Part shown: piece after piece, positions 42,802 to 52,428 of the stretch | Layout: every line of letters begins with the position of its first letter | Position numbering within the stretch: position 1 is the first letter of the stretch | Source of the DNA: Shewanella psychropiezotolerans | GTDB lineage: Bacteria > Pseudomonadota > Gammaproteobacteria > Enterobacterales > Shewanellaceae | Assembly: GCF_007197555.1 (NCBI RefSeq) | Contig: NZ_CP041614.1 | Coordinates: 4,146,001-4,210,000, forward strand | Direction: 5' to 3' | DNA: 64,000 nt | Notes under the pieces: model-generated | What the model was told of the DNA's origin: nothing | Seen by the model: the letters and a program-made list of their open reading frames with translations, nothing else | The model's database searches: none | Position numbers and translations under genes: made by a program

Positions 42802-43994
42802 ATGATTAATAAACCACTTAAAATCCTATTGATTGGTCTTCTGATTAATTTATCAATAGGTATTCTATATGTATGGGGTGTTTTTAGTGAGCCTTTGGCT
42901 GAAGTATTAAATGTAGCCCCTGAAAATATTGACGGTCCATACCAAACCTCTGTTTTCACATTTGCTGTTTGTTTACTTGTTGCTGGTGTATGGCAAGATA
43001 AGGTGGGCCCTAAAAAAGTGACAATGCTTGGCATCTCTCTTGTTGGTCTAGGTCTTATTGCTTCTGGCTACGCTACTACTTTAGCTGAACTTCAGTTCAC
43101 TTTTGGTTGTATGGTCGGTGCTGGTATGGGATTCGCTTACGCATGTATTGGTCCGAGCACTATGAAGTGGTGGCCAAAAAATAAAAAAGGTTTAGTTAGT
43201 GGCTTAACTGCAGGTGGTTTCGCAATGGCCGCAGTATATTTAGCACCATTATCTACTAGCCTTATTGAACATTATGGTATCTTAGACACCTTTAAGATAT
43301 TAGGGGTTGGTCTACTATTTATGGTCCCCATCGCATCAATGCTTGTGGACCCACCTATTGATTACGTTACAGATGAACCAGAAGATAATGCACTTAAATT
43401 AGGAAGTGACATTAATATTAGTTGGCATAAAATGTTAAAAACACCACAATTTTATCAATTATGGTTAATGTTTATGGTTTCATCTTCTGCAGGAATCATG
43501 CTTATTGGTTCTGTCGGTAGAATAAGTAAGTCAATCGGTTTAACATCTGAACAAATTGCATTTGGTATCATTTTACTCGCTATCTTTAATACTTCTGGCC
43601 GTGTTATTGGCGGATTAATCTTTGATAGGATTGGGCGTGTTCATACGCTGGCGTTAATATTCATGTTGCAAGCAGCTAATATGGTATTTTTCACCACTAT
43701 TACAACGCCAATTCCATTAATGGTTGGGATCTCAATCGGTGCGATGTCTTACGGTGCATTATTCGGTGTATTCCCCCAATTACTGCTGATGATTACGGTT
43801 TAAAAACATACGGAACTAATTTTGGTATTCTTTATTCTGCATGGGGAGTATCAGGTTTCTTTGGAGGTATCTTAGCCAGTATTTCGGGGTCTGCGAACAA
43901 TTCGTACTTTGCCTTTGCTGTACTTTTAACTACGATGACTGCAATGGGGTACTTCACTAAGCCTGTAAATAAACTGAAACTAGCTGAAGCTTAA
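42802..43994 (+). CDS. OFA (oxalate/formate antiporter)-family MFS transporter, split by one missing base
   Basis: A 12-helix transporter: LLIGLLINLSIGILYVWGVFSEPLAE is the characteristic OFA N-terminus, with VAGVWQDKVGPKKV in the first cytoplasmic loop and GLVSGLTAGGFAMAAVYLAPL in the middle. The frame runs to a stop at 43801-43803 after GVFPQLLLMITV. With one extra C in the run of five (43773-43777) it reads GVFPPITADDYGLKTYGTNFGILYSAWGVSGFFGG, standard for the family, and ends at 43994 with about 397 residues. I chose the ATG at 42802 because the in-frame TTG at 42790 lies in the terminator stem. The substrate is probably a small carboxylate but cannot be told from sequence. Confidence 0.85.
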
Positions 43995-44609
43995 TTAAAA
44001 TTCTGTCGAAAATAGAGATCTCGCCGCTATAAATTAAGGAACGGACTTCCTCAGATACAGCTATGCTGCTAAAGAATAAACAGGGGCATAGCTAAACTTT
44101 CCCCTTCTTTATTGGCTTAAATTAGGAGCTTGCTATACCCTGCCCAAGAAGCGCTCAAATGAGTATTGAGCTGCAGCAGGCCGTAGACACACCTAGATAA
44201 CAGGGGTTGATGGCCACTTGTAGTAAATCCTATGAAGATAGACGTAGTTGGAGTAATAGAGAGCTTGACGAGCATTGACAGTTTAAAGGCCCTATATCAG
44301 ATTCAGTGTAACAACCTAATTTATATATAGTCTGCTATTCGATCTTCAAACTAGACGGTCATACGACAACCAAGACATCCATTCTTATTCTAAAGAAGAT
44401 GGCCAGTGCTTGCTGCATGTCACTGAAGTGTTTGCACTTTAAGGTCGTTCATTCACATCCATGTGATCACGACATTCGCATATCCTTACGCAGCACTCAC
44501 GGTAATTGATGGATTAGATAGAAGTCACACCATTCAAAAAGCCAATTAAATAACAATAAAGCCCAATGAAACCACAATAGATACTTTTCCCAGCCTGTTA
44601 CCCCACAAG
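43995..44609. other. Non-coding, apparently decayed sequence
   Basis: 615 bases between two convergent genes with no frame I can support. A 33-codon frame starts with ATG at 44232 but resembles nothing I recognise. No clear terminator with a T-run is seen for either neighbour. It probably marks an old insertion or deletion. Confidence 0.5.
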
Positions 44610-46901
44610 TTACAACCCATTGTGGTACTGCAATACCGTCGATTTAGGCACCATATTACCTAGGCTTGTAACCACATTAGATTGGCCACTGAGGAGTCTC
44701 TCAAACTGTTGGATTAGCTGCACCTTGTCAGGAGATGGCTTATTTCCGGCACCAATATTGGTTAAATCAATCATAAAGCCATCAAAGAGGTGTGCTAGAT
44801 CCTCAATGATCTCAGTATTTAAGAATTGGTCTTGATTATAAATACTTGGATAGCCTGCTTTTTGCTTATCGATAGCAAACTCATCACCTTTAAGGTTGGT
44901 GATGCTGGTAGATTTATCGCAAGACAACATACAACCATTGTCGATACGTGGCTTTTCACAACCTACACTTTGCTGGAAGAAGCACTGTCTGCTCGCCATA
45001 AGCAAAATAGGATGATAGATGCTGTATAGCATTTTGAAGTTTGCAGGCCGTGCAATATGTTTAATTTGATTCTGATTGATTTCGTTAGAAATAAAGGCGC
45101 CGTGACAATCAAACTGCTCTTGTATGGCCAATAATGCATAAGAGTTAGTTGTGTTTAAAAACGGACCCGCGATCCATTTAATTCCAAGCTCAAAGGCGCG
45201 ATTGGCGATACCGGTATTATTGGTGACAATAAGCGCTGGTTGGACTTGCTCTAAAATATTCAGCGCCGCATCAAAATCTTTACCTATTAGCACTGATGAG
45301 AACCAAGGGATAAGACGCGGGTTTTGTTTGAAGAAATCTACATATTTAGTACAGCCGCGCTTATAGGCATCGGGTAACTTAAAGTAAATATCAGCATCGG
45401 TGACATCGGCAAGGGCGATATCAGCCTCATCACAGATCAAGATAGACAATTTAGGTCTTTGTGTTTCAGGCTTTAGATACTTCGCCAATTTAGGTAACTC
45501 AACGGCTGGTAACACGGGAATTTCATGGTTAAGTTGCAATAGCACTTGCTTCTTTAAGCTTGTCAGCTCCTTAAAGGGAATGCTAAGGCCAGCGGCTAAA
45601 TCATCAGTGACGAACTGCTGCAAGTCGAACTCTGCATTATGTAAACTCTTAAATCGCTTCTCAATTGCACTGGCATCAATGCTGGCATCATCACTAATCG
45701 TCAGCAGACTAGGAGACTGCACAGTAAAGGTTTTATCCTCTAACTGGGTTTGGCCAATAATAAAGTCTTGAGTGCTCACGGTAATTGATAACCGCTGTCC
45801 CAATTGCCCCGAAAAAGACAATGTCAGTGGCAGTTTTTCTATGCTGAGATGTTTAATTTTATCGTCGACAGATGTTTGAATTTGGCTCTTTTCTACCTGT
45901 AACTCTTGCTCTGCATCATGAATTTGTACTACCGAAATAGACTTCAAACCATTGTGAGTGAGCTTATCTTTAAGGTGGTTTTTCGAGTTATCACGGGGGT
46001 TATCGATAAACATCGACTGATTTAAGTCCCCCTTTAGAAAAGAGTTGGTCAGATCGCGGTTAAATACCTTATAAAGGCGCTCACCGTCTTCAAGCAGCTC
46101 TCCAGTAGCTAGGAAGCCATCTATCTGCTTACGAAAGCTGTCTATGACTGTATGGACGTAACTTGCGCCCTTTATACGACCTTCCACCTTAAACGAGTGA
46201 ACACCTGCTTCTATCAATGCTGGTAGGTCGAAAAACGCCGAATTATCTTTAATATTGAGCGGAAAATTATGACCAGTCTCAGTGGTTTCATACTCTTCAC
46301 GGCAAGCTTGGCTACAGCGGCCGCGGTTACCTGAGTTACCCACACTGGCTGATGTGGAATAGCATAACCCTGAGAACGCTATACATAAGGATCCATGCAC
46401 AAACACTTCAGTGGTGATATCGTTTTCAAGACCCGTAGCGGTTAATACAGCGATCTCACGTAAATTAAGCTCTCTCGACAAATTAACCCGTGAGGCGCCT
46501 AATTTCTTTAAAAAAGAGATTTGACCAACATTATGGGTTGTTAGCTGAGTTGATGCGTGAATGTCTAATGTCGGAAAATGCTTTTTAAGTAAATAGAACA
46601 TGCCGATATCTTGCACAATCACACCATCTAATGTGGTGTTAACCAACTTACTTAGCAGCTTGGCCAGTGACTTAAACTCATTCTCTAAAATAACAATATT
46701 CAATGTAAGAAATATCTGACATTGATACTGGTGTGCTAGACGAATGATCCCAACAAGTTCCTCAAAGGAAATATTAGCAGCACGGTTACGAGCGTTGAAG
46801 GTATCTAAGCCACAATAAACGGCGTCGGCTCCAGCAATAATCGCCGCTTTAATCGCATCAACATCTCCGCCTGGTGCTAATAATTCAATCTTTGGATCCA
46901 T
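44610..46901 (-). CDS. U32 peptidase-family protein (RlhA/YhbU-like)
   Basis: 763 residues. The N-terminal half is a U32 domain: IELLAPGGDVDAIKAAIIAGADAVYCGLDTFNARNRA, VQDIGMFYLLKKHFPTLDIHASTQL, then the hallmark FVHGSLCIAFSGLCYSTSASVGNSGNRGRCSQACREEY, with cysteines that in characterised U32 proteins (RlhA, TrhP) serve RNA hydroxylation and an iron-sulfur site. The C-terminal half has a second cysteine group (CFFQQSVGC...GCMLSC) and a TIM-barrel-like repeat. E. coli RlhA is shorter (about 650) but similar in layout, so a role in rRNA/tRNA modification is more likely than proteolysis; that remains an inference. It sits alone between the accessory DNA and fabB. Confidence 0.85.
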   Translation of the reverse strand: MDPKIELLAPGGDVDAIKAAIIAGADAVYCGLDTFNARNRAANISFEELVGIIRLAHQYQCQIFLTLNIVILENEFKSLAKLLSKLVNTTLDGVIVQDIGMFYLLKKHFPTLDIHASTQLTTHNVGQISFLKKLGASRVNLSRELNLREIAVLTATGLENDITTEVFVHGSLCIAFSGLCYSTSASVGNSGNRGRCSQACREEYETTETGHNFPLNIKDNSAFFDLPALIEAGVHSFKVEGRIKGASYVHTVIDSFRKQIDGFLATGELLEDGERLYKVFNRDLTNSFLKGDLNQSMFIDNPRDNSKNHLKDKLTHNGLKSISVVQIHDAEQELQVEKSQIQTSVDDKIKHLSIEKLPLTLSFSGQLGQRLSITVSTQDFIIGQTQLEDKTFTVQSPSLLTISDDASIDASAIEKRFKSLHNAEFDLQQFVTDDLAAGLSIPFKELTSLKKQVLLQLNHEIPVLPAVELPKLAKYLKPETQRPKLSILICDEADIALADVTDADIYFKLPDAYKRGCTKYVDFFKQNPRLIPWFSSVLIGKDFDAALNILEQVQPALIVTNNTGIANRAFELGIKWIAGPFLNTTNSYALLAIQEQFDCHGAFISNEINQNQIKHIARPANFKMLYSIYHPILLMASRQCFFQQSVGCEKPRIDNGCMLSCDKSTSITNLKGDEFAIDKQKAGYPSIYNQDQFLNTEIIEDLAHLFDGFMIDLTNIGAGNKPSPDKVQLIQQFERLLSGQSNVVTSLGNMVPKSTVLQYHNGL

Positions 46902-47102
46902 GATTACAACTTGTTGTTAGAAATTTAATGGAGGGGATGTTACCCATATATTTTGCTAATGAATATCGTTAAAGTAAATTATTCGCAATTGTTAGCGATA
47001 ACATAGGCATATGAGGACGCTCCCGCTGGGTCAAGATACAAAGTCAATTTATAGCTATCCATGCAAAATTGACATAACTATCGCTACGAGAATGCCAGAC
47101 AC

Positions 47103-47126
47103 AAAAAAGGGAGCCTAAGCTCCCTT
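47103..47126 (-). terminator. Rho-independent terminator after fabB
   Basis: AAGGGAGC / GCTCCCTT arms (47107-47126) with loop CTAA or its complement are followed by a T-run on the minus strand (47103-47108). It lies about 60 bases past the fabB stop. Confidence 0.85.
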
Positions 47127-47188
47127 CGCGGTGTTTGGTACTTTAGCGATAAAGTAGCTCACACTTTACGTAACGTTCAGATTGAAGG

Positions 47189-48400
47189 TTACTTATACTT
47201 TCTCATGACCAAGGTCGCATTAGTGCCACCGAAACCGAAGCTGTTACTCATCACAGTGTTGAGTTCTGCTTCACGATATTCAGTCACGACTGGCATACCT
47301 TCGGCTTTCTCGTCTAGGTTATCAATATTGATACTCGGCGCAATGAAACCATGTTCCATCATGATCAGGCTATAGATAGCTTCGTGAGCACCAGCAGCGC
47401 CGAGTGCATGACCCGTCAGTGACTTGGTCGATGCGATCGGTGGCAAGCTATCACCGAAGGTTTCACGCAGAGCTTCAAGCTCACGCATGTCACCGACTGG
47501 CGTAGATGTACCATGGGTGTTGATGTAATCAATAGGCGTATCCACATCGGCAAGCGCCATCTGCATACAACGTACTGCACCTTCTCCTGACGGAGCAACC
47601 ATGTCATAGCCATCTGATGAAGCGCCATAACCGACGATTTCGGCGTAGATTTTCGCGCCACGTGCTAACGCATGCTCAAGCTCTTCGACAACCACGATTC
47701 CGCCGCCACCTGAGATAACGAAACCATCACGGTCAGCATCATAGGTACGAGACGCTTTTTCAGGCGTGTCATTATATTTAGTAGACAGTGCGCCCATGGC
47801 ATCGAAGCCCATAGTCAAAGTCCAATCAACTTCTTCAGAGCCACCGGCAAAGACCATATCTTGCTTACCCATCTGGATAAGTTCAGCGGCATGGCCAATA
47901 CAGTGAGCACTGGTTGCACAAGCAGAACTGATTGAATAGTTCATGCCTTTAATCTTAAATGGGGTGGCTAGGCACGCACTCGCAGTACTAGACATGATAC
48001 GCGGCACGATATACGGGCCTACACGCTTAACGCCCTTCTCACGTAATATATCCGCGGCTTGTACCTGATTAGCTGATGAAGCTCCACCAGTACCGGCTAT
48101 GATACCCACACGAGGATCTGAATACTGCTCTTCAGTTAGACCGGCATCTTTAATGGCTTCAGCCATGGCAACATAGGCATAGGCTGCGGCTTTACCCATA
48201 AAGCGAAGTGCTTTACGGTCGATATGTTCTTTCGGATCTAACGTGATATCGCCCCAAACACGGCTGCGAAGTTTCATTTCTTCAAACTGAGCTGAGTGGG
48301 TAATACCACTGCGGCCAGCTTTCAGTGACTCAGTGACTTCTTGCTTATTGTTACCAATACTTGAAACTACGCCAAGTCCGGTGATCACGACTCTTTTCAT
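47189..48400 (-). CDS. fabB: FabB, beta-ketoacyl-ACP synthase I
   Basis: Elongating condensing enzyme of fatty acid synthesis, required for unsaturated fatty acids. 403 residues, normal length. Catalytic triad contexts: [14 protein letters not shown] (Cys about 161), [11 protein letters not shown] (first His) and [16 protein letters not shown] (Lys and second His). The N-terminus [16 protein letters not shown] and C-terminus [19 protein letters not shown] are textbook FabB. It is divergent from mnmC, with a perfect palindrome in between that may be its operator. It marks the right return to core chromosome. Confidence 0.97.
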   Translation of the reverse strand: MKRVVITGLGVVSSIGNNKQEVTESLKAGRSGITHSAQFEEMKLRSRVWGDITLDPKEHIDRKALRFMGKAAAYAYVAMAEAIKDAGLTEEQYSDPRVGIIAGTGGASSANQVQAADILREKGVKRVGPYIVPRIMSSTASACLATPFKIKGMNYSISSACATSAHCIGHAAELIQMGKQDMVFAGGSEEVDWTLTMGFDAMGALSTKYNDTPEKASRTYDADRDGFVISGGGGIVVVEELEHALARGAKIYAEIVGYGASSDGYDMVAPSGEGAVRCMQMALADVDTPIDYINTHGTSTPVGDMRELEALRETFGDSLPPIASTKSLTGHALGAAGAHEAIYSLIMMEHGFIAPSINIDNLDEKAEGMPVVTEYREAELNTVMSNSFGFGGTNATLVMRKYK

Positions 48401-48420
48401 TATTTCTTTCCATTTAGTAC

Positions 48421-48443
48421 ATTTAGTACTTTCAGTACTAAAT
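48421..48443. promoter_or_regulatory. Perfect palindrome between fabB and mnmC
   Basis: Arms ATTTAGTACT and AGTACTAAAT with a 3-base spacer TTC begin 20 bases upstream of the fabB ATG, on its 5' side. A third TTTAGTAC-like copy lies just before it (48413-48421). It resembles an operator for a fatty-acid regulator such as FabR in position, but does not closely match the FabR or PsrA sites I remember. Confidence 0.55.
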
Positions 48444-48511
48444 TTGCTGCGGCAATAATATCGCTTTTAGTGCAATTAAGTGGTCAGCTTTCCATAAACA
48501 CGGGTAAAATA

Positions 48512-50670
48512 ATGCCTAAAGTAAGACACAGAGTAAATTCCTTGAGCCAAGAACGTGAAGAAAAGATGGTAAATAGCCGTAATTGTAGTCATTTCGACTC
48601 ATTTCATGAGCAAATAGTTGAAATGTATCCAGACAAAAAAAAATTATCATTAGGCCAAATAGGACTTTGTGATGCTCAGCAACTGCTATCTGTCATCTTA
48701 TTGCAACAAAAGTCCATACCGGATACTCGATTTTATGTGAAAATTTTCGAATCTGATTGCTCAGCCGTTGAGCGCATAAATCTGCAACTCGTCGCACTTC
48801 AAACTCAGAACCAAGAGTGTCAAGAATCGGCCCATACCGATTTAGGCTCTCGCTCTGGCTTCGACTCTAATTTAGAGTCTGGCTCATGTGTAGATAAGCA
48901 AGCTGCAATTAAACAAATTATCGATGCCAAACTAGTGGCGATACCTGGCTGCCAGAGACTTATTTTGAATCAAGGGCGTTGCCTCATCGACCTATATATC
49001 GGTGATATACTCTCAAGTTTAAGCGACACCTTAGCGCCTGCAGATCCAGCCTCTTATATCCATGCTTGGCTTCACACCTCAGATCAACACTCACTGGATG
49101 AGCGAACAATATGGCAGATGGCAAAACTCAGCCGTAATACCGCCTTGCTATCAAGCTCGAACATGAGCCAGCAACAGACTAACTTGGCGAAAATAGCGGG
49201 CTTTCTGTTAGCAAACTCTTTTTTAAATGACTCAACACCAGAAAAGAGCGCTCTCCCCCGGGCATCGGCCCAGTTAAGTGACGAGATATCCCAACAAGAG
49301 AGACGGGCATTAAGGCAAGCTCAGGCCAATGGGTTTCAGCACTATCCTCAGTTACCGGCAAAAGAGGGCACAATTGCTGTTATAGGGGGGGTATTGCCAG
49401 TACTCATCTTGCGCTATCCCTTGCGGAGCGAAATAAAAGCGTACGGATTTTTTGTCAGGATGAGGCTTTTAGCCAACAAGCTTCAGGCAACAAGCAAGGC
49501 GCAATTTATCCCCTGCTCACTCCGGATAATGGCACCTTGAGTCAATATTTCCAGCAAGGTTTACTGTTTACCCGAAGAAGATTAACCACCCTGGTCGATG
49601 AAGGCTTTAACATAGCCAACGAACTGTGTGGTGTATTACATACTGGCCACGATGAACGCAGCCGCGGCAGAATCAACCGAATCATCTCGGCTCAAGCTTG
49701 GCCAAAAGAGATAGCCCACAGGGTATCCGCACAAGAAGCCACCAATCTCGCCGACATAGATATAGACCAGGAAGGTGTGTTTTATCCATTAGGTGGCTGG
49801 ATAAGTCCGCCAGACTTTACCCAAGCCGCTTTCGATAAGGCTAGCCAAATTGCCGATATCAGAGCCTTATTTAACTGTAACATCACCCGTATCGAGCAAA
49901 GCCAAGGTCAGTGGTACCTGTATCAGGGCTCTGGCTCAGGGAATGACTCTAATTCAGGAAATGAGACAGGCTCTGAAAATAGCAAAGAAGAAGGTAAAGA
50001 TAATAAAGTTAAGCATGGTCCCTTCAGCACCTTAGTACTCGCTAATGGCCATGGGTTAACTCAGTTTGAACAGAGTAAACTCCTGCCAGCAACCGGATTC
50101 AGAGGTCAAGTCAGTCATATTCCTGCCCGCAATGAGTTGGCAAAGCTCACTACGGTTCTGTGCTCCCACGGCTACCTGACACCGAGCAATGACCAGCTTC
50201 ATTGCACAGGTGCCAGTTATGTTAAAGACCCAGAGCACCTTGATTACTGTCCTCACGAGCAGTTGGATAATCTTAAAAAGATGCAGCACAGCTTTGAAAA
50301 CAAGGCGTGGGTCGACGATATAGATATCACAGGACACAGTGCCAGAGTCGGCGTGCGTATGGTCACTCGGGATCATGCGCCCATGCTGGGCTGCGCCCCC
50401 GATACCCATGTAATGCTAGAAAATTACCAGCTACATCAACATACTAAGGCTAGTATCAAGTTCTGGAAGGATAATCCAGCCCCAATTCATGATGGCCTGT
50501 TTATTTTGGGTGGATTAGGTTCGAGGGGAATAACCACAGGACCACTCGCTGCCGAGGCTCTAGCTTCTCAACTTTGCGGAGAGATGATACCACTGGATAT
50601 GGCGACACTAGCCCTGCTTAACCCCAATCGAATGTGGATGCGTAAACTGATTAAAGGTAAGGCACTTTAG
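48512..50670 (+). CDS. mnmC: MnmC, tRNA 5-methylaminomethyl-2-thiouridine biosynthesis bifunctional protein, split by one missing base
   Basis: Acts on tRNA wobble uridine 34: the C-terminal FAD oxidase removes the carboxymethyl group and an N-terminal methyltransferase methylates. The FAD-binding motif appears when a missing G is restored in the run of seven (49385-49391): [23 protein letters not shown], continuing into [29 protein letters not shown], and near the C-terminus [19 protein letters not shown]. The first half (48512-49540) aligns only weakly with MnmC methyltransferases: I see no SAM-binding glycine loop, and the usual DAWFLDGFAPAKN segment is replaced by [10 protein letters not shown]. 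About 719 residues from the ATG at 48512; GTG 48470 and ATG 48566 are alternatives. Its place next to fabB and near yfcL matches E. coli. Confidence 0.88.
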
Positions 50671-50680
50671 TCTAGTTTCC

Positions 50681-50722
50681 ATAAACAAAGCCAGAGGCGT
50701 TAAGGCCTCTGGCTTTGTTTAT
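50681..50722. terminator. Perfect bidirectional terminator between mnmC and the DUF3313-like gene
   Basis: Eighteen-base perfect arms (ATAAACAAAGCCAGAGGC and complement) have loop GTTAAG and A/T-rich ends on both sides. It serves the convergent genes. Confidence 0.9.
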
Positions 50723-50750
50723 ATTTAGCGAATGTATTATGCAATTCTTG

Positions 50751-51449
50751 CTATTTCTGCGTTTCGGCTCCAGCCTGTATTAGGGCATTTTTAAGAGAGT
50801 TAGCCCAACTGCGGTACACGGTTCTGACATCCCCCCAGTTAAACACCGAAGTATTTTGTCGCCACTGATCGAAGCCCTGGCCTCTATCTGCAGCCTTTGC
50901 CAACACTTCACCGGTTTTACCGTCTTTTATACTCGCCAATAGCACCATAGAACCTGAGTTTTGACTATAGGTTTTACCCATTGAACTGTAACTTCTACGC
51001 GTGTCTTCACGAGGGGCACTGAGCCTGATGTCGGTAACCGCAGCCTCTACCACGAGCGTTCCCTCCCCAGGCATATCGACCAGCGTATAAGGCTGTTCCT
51101 TATTAAATACTTTCTGAATCATTAGATGAAATTCATCGGCCATCTTCTGCAGATCTTGCTCTCGCAGCTCATAGCTCGCATTCATCCCATCGCTAATCCG
51201 ATCGATTCTGGGAGGTTTATAGTCAGGGGCGTGGTCGTTTGTGACTTTGACTGGTTCAAAATAGAGCTTAGTGTATTGTGACCAGTTGACGTTTGGCCTG
51301 ACGAAGGACATATCGAGCTTTGAGTTTTCGACTTTAACCAGGCCATCATCTCTGAAATCTGCACTATCGGTACTGAGTTTGAGTGGCTGAGTACTGCATG
51401 CGACTGTAGCCAATATAAGAAAAAACATGGGGGAAATTAAACGTTTCAT
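50751..51449 (-). CDS. DUF3313-like lipoprotein
   Basis: 232 residues from MKRLISPMFFLILATVACSTQP (ATG 51447-51449), with a lipoprotein signal peptide whose lipobox is LATVAC, lipidated at about Cys18. The mature domain (FVRPNVNWSQYTKLYFEPV...LVVEAAVTDIRLSAPREDTRR...GSMVLLASIKDGKTGEVLAKAADRGQ...RSWANSLKNAL) looks like the DUF3313 family, exported proteins of unknown role. An upstream in-frame ATG would spoil the signal peptide and is not used. No functional partner is evident; it sits between mnmC and a methyltransferase gene. Confidence 0.8.
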   Translation of the reverse strand: MKRLISPMFFLILATVACSTQPLKLSTDSADFRDDGLVKVENSKLDMSFVRPNVNWSQYTKLYFEPVKVTNDHAPDYKPPRIDRISDGMNASYELREQDLQKMADEFHLMIQKVFNKEQPYTLVDMPGEGTLVVEAAVTDIRLSAPREDTRRSYSSMGKTYSQNSGSMVLLASIKDGKTGEVLAKAADRGQGFDQWRQNTSVFNWGDVRTVYRSWANSLKNALIQAGAETQK

Positions 51450-51536
51450 AATACAATCCATTGCTAATGCGGGTCTCAGCAACATAATCCATAGCTAATG
51501 GATTGTATATCATGAATAAGTTTACATTGGTCGATG

Positions 51537-52088
51537 TTATTTTTGTCTGACTCTAACCCGATTATTGTTATCACGGCTTTGCCTGATAAGCGCATCATCG
51601 GCGATCTGCATATTGGTCTTGGCTAAACGGTCATAGAGTAAGACATTGACCGACGACGCCAGATTCATGCAGCCTATGGTAGGAACATAAACCACGGCAT
51701 CGGCTTCATCGATGAGGGCTTGATCTATGGTGCCGTCTTCCGGGCCAAACACATAGATGGCTTTATCGGGGTGAACAAATTCAGGCAAGGGAATTGCGCC
51801 TTCGACTAAATCGACGCACACCAGCTTTACACCGTCTGTACGGGCCGATAAAAGATCGTCAGTTGCAGTCAGGGGAATATGTTGCCCCGCCCTCTTAGTA
51901 TCGGTATTGTACTGCTCGCCTCTGTGTTTAGCGGCGAGCGCATAACGTTTACCCGTGTATAAGATCTCATTGGCCTGATAACAACCTGCGGCTCTCATCA
52001 CACCACCCACGTTGGTCGGGCTTTTGGGATTCACTAAACCAATTTTAACCAGGCTGGTTCTGTCTACGCTGTCAACACTTAAGGTCAC
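51537..52088 (-). CDS. SpoU/TrmH-family RNA methyltransferase
   Basis: 183-residue SPOUT enzyme predicted to methylate ribose 2'-OH in tRNA or rRNA. The three family motifs are present: IGLVNPKSPTNVGGVMRAAG (about 16-35), AIYVFGPEDGTIDQALI and the knot-forming CMNLASSVNVLLYDR near the C-terminus. It starts at a GTG that overlaps the yfcL stop (GTGA), so the two are translationally coupled. The N-terminal NPKSPTNVG variant separates it from TrmL and TrmH proper. The exact target is unknown. Confidence 0.88.
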   Translation of the reverse strand: MTLSVDSVDRTSLVKIGLVNPKSPTNVGGVMRAAGCYQANEILYTGKRYALAAKHRGEQYNTDTKRAGQHIPLTATDDLLSARTDGVKLVCVDLVEGAIPLPEFVHPDKAIYVFGPEDGTIDQALIDEADAVVYVPTIGCMNLASSVNVLLYDRLAKTNMQIADDALIRQSRDNNNRVRVRQK

Positions 52089-52354
52089 GCGCTAAGTTTA
52101 TCATTCAGTTGCTGCCATGCAGAGGCAACCAAAGCAAAATCTGTATCATCCAGCTCTTTCTTAGCCAGCTCCAGACACACATCCATTTTTTCACCGAGAG
52201 CCGCGATGCCTTGCACAGTTTCTACTTCTAACTGAGAGATAGCCACCGCAAAGTGCCCCTGAAGGTAACCACTGGCAAACAGGGCATCTTCATCCCCTTT
52301 CGCTACGATATCGTCTATCCACTCATATAATGATGTTTCATACTGCTCTAACAT
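52085..52354 (-). CDS. yfcL: YfcL family protein
   Basis: An 89-residue, mostly helical, acidic cytoplasmic protein: MLEQYETSLYEWIDDIVAKG, GYLQGHFAVAISQLE, LELAKKELDDTDFALV. It matches the small YfcL family, whose function is not known. In E. coli yfcL is next to mnmC and close to aroC-prmB-smrB-sixA, the same neighbourhood as here, which supports the name. It overlaps the following methyltransferase gene by four bases. Confidence 0.85.
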   Translation of the reverse strand: MLEQYETSLYEWIDDIVAKGDEDALFASGYLQGHFAVAISQLEVETVQGIAALGEKMDVCLELAKKELDDTDFALVASAWQQLNDKLSA

Positions 52355-52428
52355 GGTAACTCCGCTCTTTCTTTATCAATACATGCCGCTCACTGGCAGC
52401 AAAGCTTAATCTTTATGTGTTGACTAGC

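Noticed and set aside
44232..44333. 33-codon frame (MKIDVVGVIESL...) in the non-coding stretch
   Set aside because: Too short, isolated, and no family resemblance or clear ribosome-binding site.
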